Notes: generated from the letters alone by a model not told the origin. A DNA stretch of 64,000 bases from Marinobacter persicus (GCF_900114155.1 NZ_FOSC01000002.1:1-64000), one strand, 5' to 3'. Positions 27,442-36,471 are shown, counted from the stretch's first letter. Program-made: numbers and translations.

Positions 27442-27552
27442 GTAACGGTGAAACTCCTGATGTTTCGGCAATGCCCGATTTTAAGGCAATCCTGCAAATA
27501 AGGTAGACTAAAGGCTTTATCTTTAATACGCCATCCGACAAAGCTCCGATCT

Positions 27553-29004
27553 ATGAAACTGCTTATTCGTCCCGCCGCTGAAGTGGCCATCAAAAGTAAA
27601 CCCGTTCGCCAGCAGCAGATGCGTCAGCTGCGCCAGAACATTCGTAAACTGCTGCGCCGGGTGGATGAAGACATCCGCGTGGAGGGCAGTTGGGACCGGG
27701 TGGATATTGAAGTGCCCGCCGGCCGTGGCCTGTATTCGCCGGTGATAGACGAATTGTTGCGCATTCCCGGTATTTCCACCATTCAGGAAATCGAGGTTTA
27801 TCCGCTGCAGTCACTGGACGACGTGGCGGAAAAAACGGTGGTGGCTTTCAAAGGCCGGCTTGCAGGCAAAACCCTGGCGGTTCGGGGCCGGCGCATTGGT
27901 AAACACGATTTTCGTTCCATTGATCTGGAACGTACCGTGGGCGCGGCCTTGCTGAAAGCCTACGACACCGCCGGAGTGGACTTGAAATCACCGCAGGTGG
28001 AAGTGCGGGTGGAAGTGAAGAACGACAGCTTCCACGTGGCCACCCGCCGGCATGAGGGCATGGGCGGCTACCCGGTGGGCTCGGTGGATACGGTGATGAC
28101 GCTGATCTCCGGCGGTTACGACTCCTCCGTGGCGGCCTACCTGATGATGCGCCGGGGCCTGCGCAACCACTACCTGTTTTTCAATCTCGGGGGCACCGCC
28201 CACGAGGTTGGGGTGCGCCAGGTGGCCCATTACCTGTGGGAGCGTTACGGTGCCAGCCACAGCGTGAAATTCATTTCCGTACCGTTCGAAGGGGTGGTGG
28301 CGGAGATCATGCGCTCAGTGAATAACCGCCATTGGGGCGTGGTGCTCAAGCGCCAGATGCTGAAAGCCGCCACCGAAATTGCCGAAACCCTGAATGTGTC
28401 GGGCCTGGTGATGGGCGATGCCGTGGCCCAGGTGTCCAGCCAGACCCTGCAGAACCTGAACGTGGTGGATCGCGCCTGCGAGCGGGTGGTGCTGCGCCCG
28501 CTGATTGCCATGGATAAGCAGGAAATTATCCGCATAGCCCACGACATTGGCACCGAATCCTTCGCCCGGAACATGCCCGAGTACTGCGGCGTGATTTCAC
28601 AGCGCCCGGCCACCCGAGCCAAACTGCACAAGGTGGAGGGCGACGAGGCGGCCATGGACCCGCAGGCCCTGGCCAGCGCCATTGAAAACCGGGAAGAAAC
28701 GCCGATCGCGAAGCTGCTGGACAGCACCGTGACACCGGAAGAAGTGGAACTGGTGCAAACGCCGGCGGTGGATGACGTGATCATCGATGTGCGCCACCCC
28801 TCGGAGGAAGAGCGCGATCCGCTGACCCTGACCAACAATGACGTGTTGAAGATTCCGTTCTATGAGCTGAACCAGCAGATCGAAGGGTTGCCGAAGAACC
28901 GGCACTACCTGCTGTACTGTGACCGCGGCACCATGAGCCGTATGCATGCCGGCCACCTGAAAGCCGAGGGGCATGACAACGTGAAAGTCTATGCCCCGGC
29001 CTGA
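27553..29004 (+). CDS. thiI: tRNA 4-thiouridine synthetase/sulfurtransferase
   Basis: 483 aa, the long gammaproteobacterial form. Order: N-terminal ferredoxin-like domain and THUMP (to about 170), PP-loop ATPase with ISGGYDSSVAAYLM, and a C-terminal rhodanese domain (about 400-483) with the persulfide Cys in LLYCDRGTMS. ThiI adenylates U8 of tRNA and transfers sulfur from IscS through the rhodanese cysteine to make s4U; in enteric bacteria it also supplies sulfur for the thiamine thiazole. The partner cysteine in NMPEYCGVISQRP is also present. Monocistronic; ends convergent with the histone-deacetylase-like gene with only 6 bp between. Confidence 0.96.
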   Translation: MKLLIRPAAEVAIKSKPVRQQQMRQLRQNIRKLLRRVDEDIRVEGSWDRVDIEVPAGRGLYSPVIDELLRIPGISTIQEIEVYPLQSLDDVAEKTVVAFKGRLAGKTLAVRGRRIGKHDFRSIDLERTVGAALLKAYDTAGVDLKSPQVEVRVEVKNDSFHVATRRHEGMGGYPVGSVDTVMTLISGGYDSSVAAYLMMRRGLRNHYLFFNLGGTAHEVGVRQVAHYLWERYGASHSVKFISVPFEGVVAEIMRSVNNRHWGVVLKRQMLKAATEIAETLNVSGLVMGDAVAQVSSQTLQNLNVVDRACERVVLRPLIAMDKQEIIRIAHDIGTESFARNMPEYCGVISQRPATRAKLHKVEGDEAAMDPQALASAIENREETPIAKLLDSTVTPEEVELVQTPAVDDVIIDVRHPSEEERDPLTLTNNDVLKIPFYELNQQIEGLPKNRHYLLYCDRGTMSRMHAGHLKAEGHDNVKVYAPA

Positions 29005-29010
29005 TCCGGT

Positions 29011-30024
29011 TTAGCTTTCAATGCCCTTGAAGAACTCGTTCACGTTGGTGGTCAGGGCTTCCAGATCGTAACCGCCTTCCTGAATCACCAGCGTTGGCAG
29101 CCCCAGCTGACGCACGTGGGTACTTAACCGGCAGAAGCCCTCGGAAGACACCGATACCTTGGCCTGCGGGTCGTTTTTGTAGATGTCGAACCCGAGGGTC
29201 AGGATGATGGCGTCCGGCTGATACAAACGGATCGCGGCCAGCGCTTCATCCAGTTTGGTGAAGAAGTCTTCCTCGCTGGAGCCGTGGGGCATCGGCATGT
29301 TGATGTTGTAGCCGTAACCTTCCCCTTCGCCACGCTCTTCCTCGTAACCACTGACCACCGGGTAGAAGTTGGTGGGATCGCCGTGGATTGAGATATACAG
29401 CACATCGCTGCGGTCGTAGAAAATCTCCTGAATGCCCTGGCCGTGGTGCATGTCGGTGTCCAGAATCACCGTACGCGGGAACCGGCTCTTCATGTGCTCG
29501 GCGGCAATGGCGGCGTTGTTCAGATAACAGAACCCGCCGGCAGCATCCTTGCGAGCATGGTGACCCGGCGGGCGGCAGACCGCATAGGCGTTGCGCTCAC
29601 CGGCCATCAGCGCATCGGCGGCTCCCAGAGCGGTCTGCGCCGACCAGTAGGCGGCCTTCCAGGTTCCTTCACCAATCGGGCAACTGCCGTCGGCCTGATA
29701 ACGGCCGGCTTCGGCCAGAATGCCTTTCAGGGCGTTGGGCGAACGTACCCAGATGTTCGAAATCACTTCATCGCCCCAGTCGCCCATCTCCATCCAGCGC
29801 CGGTGGGCCGACTCCAGAAAGCGCAGGTAGCCCAGGTCGTGCACCTTCGAAATCGGTGCTGAGCCCTGGTCCGCCGGCTGCAGCACGGAAATGCCCATGC
29901 TTTTGAGCCCCTCCAGCATCAGCTCCGTGCGCGCAGGCACCTCTTGTGGCTCGCGCATCTGGCCACGGGTGAAATACGTCTTCGGAACATGCAAATCCTG
30001 ATGCGGGTGGAAATACGCTTTCAT
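29011..30024 (-). CDS. Histone deacetylase-family / acetylpolyamine amidohydrolase
   Basis: 337 aa zinc-dependent deacetylase. The active-site pattern is complete: RPPGHHARKDAAGGFCYLNNAAIAA (tandem His, given here as the conserved block start RPPGHHA and end CYLNNAA), zinc ligands in LDTDMHHGQG (Asp/His) and GFDIYKND (Asp), and the Tyr in IQEGGYDLEA. The N-terminal MKAYFHPHQDLH form and length match bacterial acetylpolyamine amidohydrolases, which remove acetyl groups from polyamines or other small amines, rather than AcuC. A divergent aldehyde dehydrogenase gene supports a polyamine/GABA breakdown context but does not prove it. A small palindrome TTACCGGTAA (30044-30053) lies 20 bp upstream of its start. 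Confidence 0.88.
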   Translation of the reverse strand: MKAYFHPHQDLHVPKTYFTRGQMREPQEVPARTELMLEGLKSMGISVLQPADQGSAPISKVHDLGYLRFLESAHRRWMEMGDWGDEVISNIWVRSPNALKGILAEAGRYQADGSCPIGEGTWKAAYWSAQTALGAADALMAGERNAYAVCRPPGHHARKDAAGGFCYLNNAAIAAEHMKSRFPRTVILDTDMHHGQGIQEIFYDRSDVLYISIHGDPTNFYPVVSGYEEERGEGEGYGYNINMPMPHGSSEEDFFTKLDEALAAIRLYQPDAIILTLGFDIYKNDPQAKVSVSSEGFCRLSTHVRQLGLPTLVIQEGGYDLEALTTNVNEFFKGIES

Positions 30025-30214
30025 GCAGTCTCTCCCCGGAAAATTACCGGTAACGTGTTGATTTGGGACTATTCGAGTATAGGCAGTGTCTTGGCCCGGT
30101 CAAAAAAACGAGAGTGACTTTACAGGCCGGCACTCAGGATCCACTATGAAAGACATTATTCACTGACGCAACCGGTGCCGCGCCCGCGCGCACCATAATG
30201 GAACAGGAGCCGAG

Positions 30215-31663
30215 ATGATCGAGTCACCCCTGCTGGAAAAACTCACTGGTTACATCGGCGGTCGCTGGACAGACAGCGCCGACGGCAACACCTTCGATGT
30301 ATTCAACCCGGCTACGGACGAAGTGATTGCCAAAGTCGCTTCCATGCCTGAGCAGGACATTCTGGATGCGGTTGAGGCAGGCAAATCGGCACTTCGGCTG
30401 ACCAGCCCGTACTCCATCGAAACCCGCCGAAAGTGGCTGGAAGACATCCGCGATGCGCTGAAGGAAAACCGTGAGGAAATCGGCCGCATCCTGTGCATGG
30501 AACACGGCAAACCCTGGAAAGAAGGACAGGGCGAAGTCGAGTACGCCGCTGGCTTCTTTGATTACGCAGCCAAGCACGTGCAGGCACTGGACTCCCACAC
30601 CATCCCGGAAAAACCAAAGGATTGCACCTGGACGGTTCACTATCGCCCGATTGGCGTAGCCGGCCTGATTGTGCCCTGGAACTTCCCCATCGGCATGATC
30701 GCCAAGAAACTCTCCGGCGCCCTGGCGGCCGGTTGCCCGTCGGTGATCAAACCGGCCAGCGAAACCCCGCTGACCATGATTGCCTTCTTCAGCATCATGG
30801 ACAAACTCGACCTGCCGGACGGCATGGTCAACCTGGTGATGGGCAAGGCCAGCATGATCGGCAAGGTGCTGTGTGAACACAAAGACGTGCCCATGCTCAG
30901 CTTCACCGGTTCCACGGAAGTGGGCCGCCGCCTGATTCTCGATACCGCCGAGCAGGTGAAAAAGCTGTCGCTGGAGCTGGGTGGCAACGCGCCCTACATC
31001 GTCTTCGACGACGCCGACCTGGATGCGGCTGCAGACAACCTGATTGCCAACAAATTCCGTGGCGGCGGCCAGACCTGCGTGTGCGCCAACCGCATCTTCG
31101 TGCACGAGAAAGTGGCAGATGCCTTCGGCGAGAAGCTGGCCGAGCGAGTCAACAAAATGACCGTGGGCGACGGCATGAAGGAAGACACCGACATCGGCCC
31201 GCTGGTGAACCAGCCCGGTTTCGACAAGGTCAAACGCCATCTGGAAGATGCCCTGGAAAAAGGCGGCAAACTGGTGGCCGGCAAGCAGCCGAGCGAGTTG
31301 GGCAATGGCCTGTTCTTCCCGCCCACCGTTGTGTTGGGCGTGAATCGCGAGATGGCCTGCTACCAGGAAGAAACCTTCGGCCCGCTGGTGCCCATGGCCC
31401 TGTTCCGCACCGAAGAGGAAGTGATCGAAGCCGGTAACGACACCGAATTCGGCCTGGCTTCTTATGTGTTTACCTCCGACGCTGAGCGTGCCCAGCGAGT
31501 CGCTGCCGGCCTGCGGTTCGGCCACGTTGGCTGGAACACCGGCACCGGTCCCACGCCGGAAGCGCCGTTCGGTGGCATGAAAGCCTCCGGCATTGGCCGT
31601 GAAGGTGGTCTGGAAGGGCTGTTTGAATTCGTGGAGCCGCAGACCGTGCCCAGAGGCTTTTAA
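30215..31663 (+). CDS. gabD: NAD(P)-dependent succinate-semialdehyde-type dehydrogenase
   Basis: 482 aa, class ALDH5 by pattern. Cofactor and active-site motifs: PWNFPIGMIAKKLSGALAAG, KPASETPL, FTGSTEVGR, catalytic Glu in LELGGNAPYIVF and catalytic Cys in GGGQTCVCANR; the C-terminal PFGGMKASGIGREGG is typical of GabD. GabD oxidises succinic semialdehyde to succinate. The divergent acetylpolyamine-type amidohydrolase makes a role in putrescine/GABA degradation plausible. It has a clear AGGAG ribosome site 6 nt before the ATG. The 190-bp divergent gap holds a GC-rich imperfect inverted repeat (GGTGC...GCACC) just upstream of that site. The exact aldehyde substrate cannot be proven from sequence. 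Confidence 0.88.
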   Translation: MIESPLLEKLTGYIGGRWTDSADGNTFDVFNPATDEVIAKVASMPEQDILDAVEAGKSALRLTSPYSIETRRKWLEDIRDALKENREEIGRILCMEHGKPWKEGQGEVEYAAGFFDYAAKHVQALDSHTIPEKPKDCTWTVHYRPIGVAGLIVPWNFPIGMIAKKLSGALAAGCPSVIKPASETPLTMIAFFSIMDKLDLPDGMVNLVMGKASMIGKVLCEHKDVPMLSFTGSTEVGRRLILDTAEQVKKLSLELGGNAPYIVFDDADLDAAADNLIANKFRGGGQTCVCANRIFVHEKVADAFGEKLAERVNKMTVGDGMKEDTDIGPLVNQPGFDKVKRHLEDALEKGGKLVAGKQPSELGNGLFFPPTVVLGVNREMACYQEETFGPLVPMALFRTEEEVIEAGNDTEFGLASYVFTSDAERAQRVAAGLRFGHVGWNTGTGPTPEAPFGGMKASGIGREGGLEGLFEFVEPQTVPRGF

Positions 31664-31690
31664 AAAGCCTTCGCCCAAAGTGAGATAGCG

Positions 31691-31796
31691 CAGGGGCCGG
31701 TACTCCTCTCCAGGACTGTCTGTGGCCAAGGATGGCCACAGTCAAGCGCACAAGGATGTGCTCGTAGCGTGTCCTGGAGAGGAGTACCGGCCCCTG
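31691..31796 (+). repeat. Structured element B: long-arm inverted repeat with two AGGA-loop hairpins
   Basis: Arms 31691-31716 and 31771-31796 are perfectly complementary over 26 nt. The interior carries hairpin 1 (31720-31741: 9-bp stem CTGTGGCCA/TGGCCACAG around an AGGA loop) and hairpin 2 (31748-31761: GCACA-AGGA-TGTGC). Hairpin 2 reads ACAAGGATGT, an exact match to the CsrA/RsmA high-affinity consensus core. The interior order CCAWGGATGG...AAGCGC...CACAWGGATGTG is shared with the element at 22053-22165. It sits 27 bp after the aldehyde dehydrogenase stop and about 118 bp before uvrD, on the same strand as both. Confidence 0.8.
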
Positions 31797-31880
31797 TGCG
31801 TATACTCTGAACTCGAGAGCCGAGTTTCGAGTGACTAACCCCGCCCAAAGAAATCCCGCTTTTCAGCTGTTATACTTCCC

Positions 31881-31900
31881 ACCTGTTTATTTAACCAGTA
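31881..31900 (+). promoter_or_regulatory. LexA (SOS) box of uvrD
   Basis: The 20-mer with CTGT (31883-31886), an 8-nt AT-rich spacer and CCAG (31895-31898) fits the LexA consensus CTGT-N8-ACAG with one change. From memory, the E. coli uvrD SOS box has the same CTGT-N8-CCAG variation. It lies 14 bp before the ATG and just downstream of a TATACT -10 hexamer (31871-31876), so LexA would cover the start site. Confidence 0.75.
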
Positions 31901-31914
31901 GCGAACGGATTTTT

Positions 31915-34080
31915 ATGGACGTTTCCCACATCATCGATCCCCTGAACGACGCCCAGCGCGAGGCCGTGACCGCCCAGAACGATCACCTGCTGGTATTGGC
32001 CGGCGCTGGCAGTGGCAAAACCCGCGTACTGGTGCACCGCATGGCGTGGTTGATGGGTGTGGACAAGGTGCCGCCCACGTCCATCCTGGCGGTGACTTTC
32101 ACCAACAAGGCAGCGAAGGAAATGCGCTACCGGGTGGAGCAGATGATGAATATTCCCACCCGGGGGCTGTGGATCGGTACCTTCCACGGCATTGCCCACC
32201 GGCTGTTGCGGGCGCACTGGAAAGACGCCGGGCTGCCGGAGAACTTTCAGGTGCTGGACAGCGACGACCAGTTGCGGCTGATCAAGCGGGTGATGCGGGA
32301 AAACCAGATTGACGAGAGCCAGTGGCCGCCCAAGCAGGCCCAGTGGTTCATCAGCGCCCAGAAAGACGAAGGCCTGCGGGCGGATCACATCCAGGAAAAT
32401 CCGGGCGACCATTTCACCAGCACCATGCTGAAAATCTACCGCCAGTACGAAAAGCTCTGCCAGCAGGGCGGTCTGGTGGATTTTGGTGAACTGCTGCTGC
32501 GTTCCCACGAGCTCTGGCTGCACAAGCCAGAACTGTTGGCCCATTACCAGCAGCGCTTCCAGCACATCCTGGTGGACGAGTTCCAGGACACCAACACCAT
32601 CCAATACGCCTGGTTGCAGATACTGGCCGGCAACCGCGTGCCGTCCACCATCGTCGGCGACGACGACCAGTCCATCTACGGCTGGCGGGGTGCCAAGGTG
32701 GAAAACATCCAGCAGTACCAACGGGATTTCCCCAACGCCCGGCTGGTGCGTCTGGAGCAGAATTACCGTTCCACCCAGACCATCCTGAAAGCTGCTAACG
32801 CGGTGATCGCCAACAACACCGGCCGGTTGGGCAAGGAATTGTGGACCGATGGGCCCCAGGGCGACCCCATCAATCTGTACGCGGCTTTCAATGAACAGGA
32901 CGAAGCCAACTACATCGCTGACACCATTTCGGCCTGGGTGCAGGACGGCAATCTGCGCAGCGAAAGCGCCATTCTCTACCGCTCCAATGCCCAGTCCCGG
33001 GTGCTGGAAGAATCTCTGATGCGCCAGGGCATTCCCTACCGGGTCTATGGTGGGCTTCGCTTCTACGACCGCCAGGAAATCCGCAATGCTTTGGCGTACC
33101 TGCGCCTGGTGCAGTATCACCGCGACGATGCCGCTTTCGAGCGGGTAGTGAACGTTCCTACCCGTGGCATCGGCGCCAAGAGCCTGGCCGAATTGCGTGC
33201 CTATGCTACCGAACAGGGCATTTCCCTGTGGGAAGCGGCCGAGCGCATGCTGGCGGCCGGGCAGGTAAAAGGCCGGGCGAAGACCGGCCTGCAGAAGTTC
33301 ATGGAGATCATCAACACCCTGTCTGAAATGGTCGAGCACGCCTCACTCCAGGGATTGATGAAACAGGCCATCGAGTCCAGTGGCCTGAAGGATTATCACG
33401 CCAGTGAAAAAGGCGAGAAAGGCCAGGCCCGGGTGGAGAACCTGGAAGAACTGGTGAATGCGCTGTCGGATTTCGAGGTGGAAGAGGGCGTGGACCCGTT
33501 GGCGGAGTTCATCGCCCAGGCGGCTTTGGATGCCGGCGAATCCCAGGCCGAGGACCATGAGGACAGCGTGCAGCTGATGACCCTGCACTCGGCCAAGGGC
33601 CTGGAGTTTCCGCTGGTCTTCCTGGCCGGTATAGAGGAAGGGTTGTTCCCCCATGGCATGTCGCTGGAAGAACCCGGCCGCATGGAGGAAGAACGCCGTC
33701 TGGCCTATGTGGGCATTACCCGGGCCATGAAGCAGTTGGTGCTCACTTACGCGGAATCCCGCCGCTTGTACGGGCAGGAGAAGTTCCACGCGGTGTCACG
33801 CTTTGTGCGGGAAATCCCGAGCGACTGCATTCAGGAAGTGCGCTTGCGCAATACTGTTACCCGCCCGGCCATGGTGGGCCGCCCTAACGACAGCCTGTTC
33901 AGCCAGGATTCCGCCGAGCAGTCCGGCTTCAGTCTGGGCCAGCGGGTTCGGCATCCGAAGTTCGGTGAGGGCATCGTGATGAACTGCGAGGGCACCGGGC
34001 ATCATACCCGGGTTCAGGTGAACTTCGATGAGGGCGCCAAGTGGCTGGTGCTGGCCTATGCGCCTCTGGAAGCTTGTTGA
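31915..34080 (+). CDS. uvrD: DNA helicase II
   Basis: 721 aa, the E. coli UvrD length. All SF1A motifs are present: LNDAQREAV (Q), LAGAGSGKTRVL (Walker A), TFTNKAAKEM (Ia), LVDEFQDTN (Walker B), VGDDDQSIYGWRGA (III), EQNYRSTQ (IV), LMTLHSAKGLEFPLV (V) and RRLAYVGITRA (VI). The tail (GQRVRHPKFGEGIVMNCEG) is the Tudor-like fold that contacts RNA polymerase. UvrD unwinds 3'-5' in nucleotide excision and mismatch repair. I chose the ATG at 31915; the frame is open to 31831, but that would overlap the LexA box and -10. Followed 35 bp later by mntP. Confidence 0.95.
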   Translation: MDVSHIIDPLNDAQREAVTAQNDHLLVLAGAGSGKTRVLVHRMAWLMGVDKVPPTSILAVTFTNKAAKEMRYRVEQMMNIPTRGLWIGTFHGIAHRLLRAHWKDAGLPENFQVLDSDDQLRLIKRVMRENQIDESQWPPKQAQWFISAQKDEGLRADHIQENPGDHFTSTMLKIYRQYEKLCQQGGLVDFGELLLRSHELWLHKPELLAHYQQRFQHILVDEFQDTNTIQYAWLQILAGNRVPSTIVGDDDQSIYGWRGAKVENIQQYQRDFPNARLVRLEQNYRSTQTILKAANAVIANNTGRLGKELWTDGPQGDPINLYAAFNEQDEANYIADTISAWVQDGNLRSESAILYRSNAQSRVLEESLMRQGIPYRVYGGLRFYDRQEIRNALAYLRLVQYHRDDAAFERVVNVPTRGIGAKSLAELRAYATEQGISLWEAAERMLAAGQVKGRAKTGLQKFMEIINTLSEMVEHASLQGLMKQAIESSGLKDYHASEKGEKGQARVENLEELVNALSDFEVEEGVDPLAEFIAQAALDAGESQAEDHEDSVQLMTLHSAKGLEFPLVFLAGIEEGLFPHGMSLEEPGRMEEERRLAYVGITRAMKQLVLTYAESRRLYGQEKFHAVSRFVREIPSDCIQEVRLRNTVTRPAMVGRPNDSLFSQDSAEQSGFSLGQRVRHPKFGEGIVMNCEGTGHHTRVQVNFDEGAKWLVLAYAPLEAC

Positions 34081-34115
34081 CCATTATTAAACCTTGATCA
34101 GGGAGTTTGAAGACC

Positions 34116-34655
34116 GTGCTTGAAGTGTTGATTCTTGCAGTAGCGCTGAGTATGGATGCGTTTGCCGTTTCTATCGGGTTGGGATCGAAGCACCAGAGAA
34201 AAGTGGCTTCTCTTGCGGTTATGGCAGGGGTGTATTTCGGACTGTTTCAGGGCTTGATGCCGCTCCTTGGTTACCTGGGCGGTAAAGGGGTTCTGGGCTG
34301 GGTGGAGGCCTATGCGCCCTGGATTGCGTTCATTTTGCTGGCGCTGATTGGCAGTAAAATGATCTACGAAGCCTTCTCTGAAGGGGTGGAGGATGATATC
34401 TCCATTATCACCCACCGAGTGATGCTGATGTTGGCCATTGCGACCAGTATTGATGCCATGGCTGCCGGGTTTGCCCTGACCCTGCTGGACGTGGCGCCGT
34501 TGCTGGCCTGCTTGATTATCGGGGTGACGACTTTGCTGTTCAGTATGGCCGGGGTTTTTGTTGGCAACAAAAGCGGCGCCTTCCTGGAGGGCAAAGCAGA
34601 GTTTGTTGGCGGAGTGGTCATCGTACTGATCGGGTTAAAAATCCTGTTTATGTGA
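34116..34655 (+). CDS. mntP: Manganese efflux pump MntP
   Basis: About 179 aa with six hydrophobic helices in two DUF204 repeats. Each repeat has an Asp-containing membrane motif: [14 protein letters not shown] near the N-terminus and [13 protein letters not shown] in the second half. MntP exports Mn(II). I favour the GTG at 34116, 10 nt after GGGAG; a TTG at 34107 is too close to that site. No yybP-ykoY manganese riboswitch precedes it (only 35 bp separate it from uvrD), so expression probably depends on read-through from uvrD or an internal promoter. Convergent with corA. Confidence 0.93.
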   Translation: MLEVLILAVALSMDAFAVSIGLGSKHQRKVASLAVMAGVYFGLFQGLMPLLGYLGGKGVLGWVEAYAPWIAFILLALIGSKMIYEAFSEGVEDDISIITHRVMLMLAIATSIDAMAAGFALTLLDVAPLLACLIIGVTTLLFSMAGVFVGNKSGAFLEGKAEFVGGVVIVLIGLKILFM

Positions 34656-34680
34656 ACCCGATCAGTTCGGAAGTTGCAGC

Positions 34681-35634
34681 TTATAACCAGCCTTTGCGTT
34701 TGAAATACCAGTAGGGCGCGAACGCGGCCAGGACCATCAGCCCCAGTGCCATGGGGTAACCCCAGGGCCAGTTTAGTTCCGGCATATGCCGAAAGTTCAT
34801 GCCATAGATGCTGGCAATCAGGGTGGGCGGCAGAAATACGACTGCAGCAATGGAAAAGATCTTGATGATCTGGTTCTGTTCGATATTAATGAAACCCTGG
34901 GTAGAGTCCATCAGGAAGTTGATCTTGTCGAACAGAAAGGTGGTGTGCGACATCAGGGTTTCGATGTCCCGGTTGATTTCCCGCAGTGTTTCGCGGATAT
35001 CGCCTTCCTGTCGCAGGTGGCGCAGCAGGAATGACAGATTGCGCTGGGTGTCCATCAGGCACAGACGGGTTTTCCCGTTGCTATCCTCGAGCTTGGCCAG
35101 CTGGCCAATGGCATCATCCAGTTCCGCTTCTTCATCTTCCAGAACCAGATAACTAACATCTTCCAGTTGCCGGTGCAGGTCTTCCAGGCCATCGGCGTGG
35201 TTTTCCACTTTCTGTTCCAGAATGGTAACCAGCATTTCCGAGACCGTGAGCGCTTCAACCTGTCCACGGCGAGCCCGCATGCGCAGAAGCCGGAAATCAG
35301 CCAACTCTGTCTCGCGAATGGTGATCAGGCAGTTTTTCTGCAGGATGAAGGCCACCGAGACCGTGCTATGACGCCCTTCTGACAGGTTCAGAAACAGCGA
35401 GTGCACGTGAATGCCCGCGTGGTCGACAAAGCAACGGGCGGAGGCCTCGATTTCCTCAACGTCATCAAACTCGGGGATGTCGCTTTTCACCAGACTCTGC
35501 AATATCTGTCGCTCATCCTCGGTGGGTTCGCAGGCATCAATCCAGTCGGCCTGCTTGAGGTAAGCTCTTTCCTCACCTTCGGGGACAGGCAGGTCCTTGA
35601 TCAGGCCGTTCTCTATTTTGTAAAACCTCAGCAT
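34681..35634 (-). CDS. corA: CorA-family divalent cation channel
   Basis: 317 aa. A large cytoplasmic alpha/beta domain (1-240) with long helices (RQLEDVSYLVLEDEEAELDDAI, shown as its ends RQLEDV and AELDDAI) is followed by two C-terminal membrane helices (IIKIFSIAAVVFLPPTLIASI and YPMALGLMVLAAFAPYWYF, split by the pore loop). The selectivity signature YGMNFRHMPEL (GMN) is present, and the C-terminus is basic (FKRKGWL). Such proteins form pentameric Mg2+ (or Co2+/Ni2+) channels. Ends 25 bp from mntP on the opposite strand; uppP lies 36 bp upstream on the same strand. I cannot tell importer from the ZntB-like exporter, though GMN-MPEL favours CorA. Confidence 0.93.
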   Translation of the reverse strand: MLRFYKIENGLIKDLPVPEGEERAYLKQADWIDACEPTEDERQILQSLVKSDIPEFDDVEEIEASARCFVDHAGIHVHSLFLNLSEGRHSTVSVAFILQKNCLITIRETELADFRLLRMRARRGQVEALTVSEMLVTILEQKVENHADGLEDLHRQLEDVSYLVLEDEEAELDDAIGQLAKLEDSNGKTRLCLMDTQRNLSFLLRHLRQEGDIRETLREINRDIETLMSHTTFLFDKINFLMDSTQGFINIEQNQIIKIFSIAAVVFLPPTLIASIYGMNFRHMPELNWPWGYPMALGLMVLAAFAPYWYFKRKGWL

Positions 35635-35670
35635 GAATGCTCTCCCCGTGTTATCAGCAGGTTAGGGAAC

Positions 35671-36471
35671 TCAGTCTATCAGCATCGCGTAAATCACGAT
35701 GGCCAGCAGAATCCGGTAAATCACGTATGGCCACATACCAACCTTGTTGAGCCACTTGAGGAAGAAGTGGATGGCGGTGATGGCCATGATGAAGGAGGTT
35801 GCACCGCCGATCAGGAAGCCACCCCAGTCCACTATCACATCGGAAGTGGCCACTTCCAGCAACTTTACCGCTGCAGCTAGCACAATAATCGGAATCGCCA
35901 GTAGAAATGAGAAGCGGGAGGCGGTTTCCCGGCTCATCCCCAGAAACAGGCCGGCGGTGATGGTCACGCCGGAGCGGGACGTGCCGGGCACCAGGGCCAT
36001 GGCCTGGGCGAGGCCGACGATCAGGGCATCTTTCCAGCTGAGGGAATCCAGGGTGCGTTCGCGCCGGGGCAGCCAGTCGGCAACACCCAGAAGAAGGCCG
36101 AACACCAGAGTGGTCACGAGAATAACCCCGGCGCCGCGCAGCTCGTTGTCGATCATGTCCAGCAGCGCCAGCCCCGCCAGGCCCGCCGGGATGGTGCCGA
36201 TGACCAGGTACAGCGCCAGCGCGCCCTGTCCAACGAGCCTGCGCTGGCCCATGGAAATCAGGCCGTCTTTGGCGATGCCGAACACATCCCTCCGGAAGTA
36301 GAGCACCACCGCCAGCAGCGTGCCCACGTGCACCGACAGGTCAAAACCCACGCCCTGGTCTTCCCAGCCAAAAAACGCGGGCGTCAGGATCAGGTGGGCG
36401 GAGCTGGAGATGGGCAGGAATTCGGTCAGTCCCTGGAGTAGGCCAAGAAACAGGGCTTGGTAAAAGTCCAT
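35671..36471 (-). CDS. uppP: Undecaprenyl-diphosphate phosphatase
   Basis: 266 aa, all-helical membrane protein (BacA family). It removes the beta-phosphate from undecaprenyl diphosphate so the carrier can be reused in peptidoglycan synthesis. The two active-site segments are present: LTEFLPISSSAHLIL (Glu-rich motif) and LVPGTSRSGVTIT (PGxSRSG). Eight hydrophobic helices are visible. It sits between corA and kdpE on the same strand, with gaps of 36 and 115 bp, so it is probably transcribed separately from kdp. Loss of the protein usually raises bacitracin sensitivity. Confidence 0.95.
   Translation of the reverse strand: MDFYQALFLGLLQGLTEFLPISSSAHLILTPAFFGWEDQGVGFDLSVHVGTLLAVVLYFRRDVFGIAKDGLISMGQRRLVGQGALALYLVIGTIPAGLAGLALLDMIDNELRGAGVILVTTLVFGLLLGVADWLPRRERTLDSLSWKDALIVGLAQAMALVPGTSRSGVTITAGLFLGMSRETASRFSFLLAIPIIVLAAAVKLLEVATSDVIVDWGGFLIGGATSFIMAITAIHFFLKWLNKVGMWPYVIYRILLAIVIYAMLID

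Noticed and set aside
30224..31729. 501-codon minus-strand frame opposite the aldehyde dehydrogenase
   Set aside because: Shadow of a GC-rich coding strand; no ribosome site, no recognisable domain, while the plus strand encodes a complete dehydrogenase.
31891..33339. 482-codon minus-strand frame opposite uvrD
   Set aside because: Antisense shadow; runs over the LexA box and helicase motifs of the real gene.
34081..34116. yybP-ykoY manganese riboswitch before mntP
   Set aside because: Only 35 bp separate uvrD and mntP; there is no room for the aptamer.
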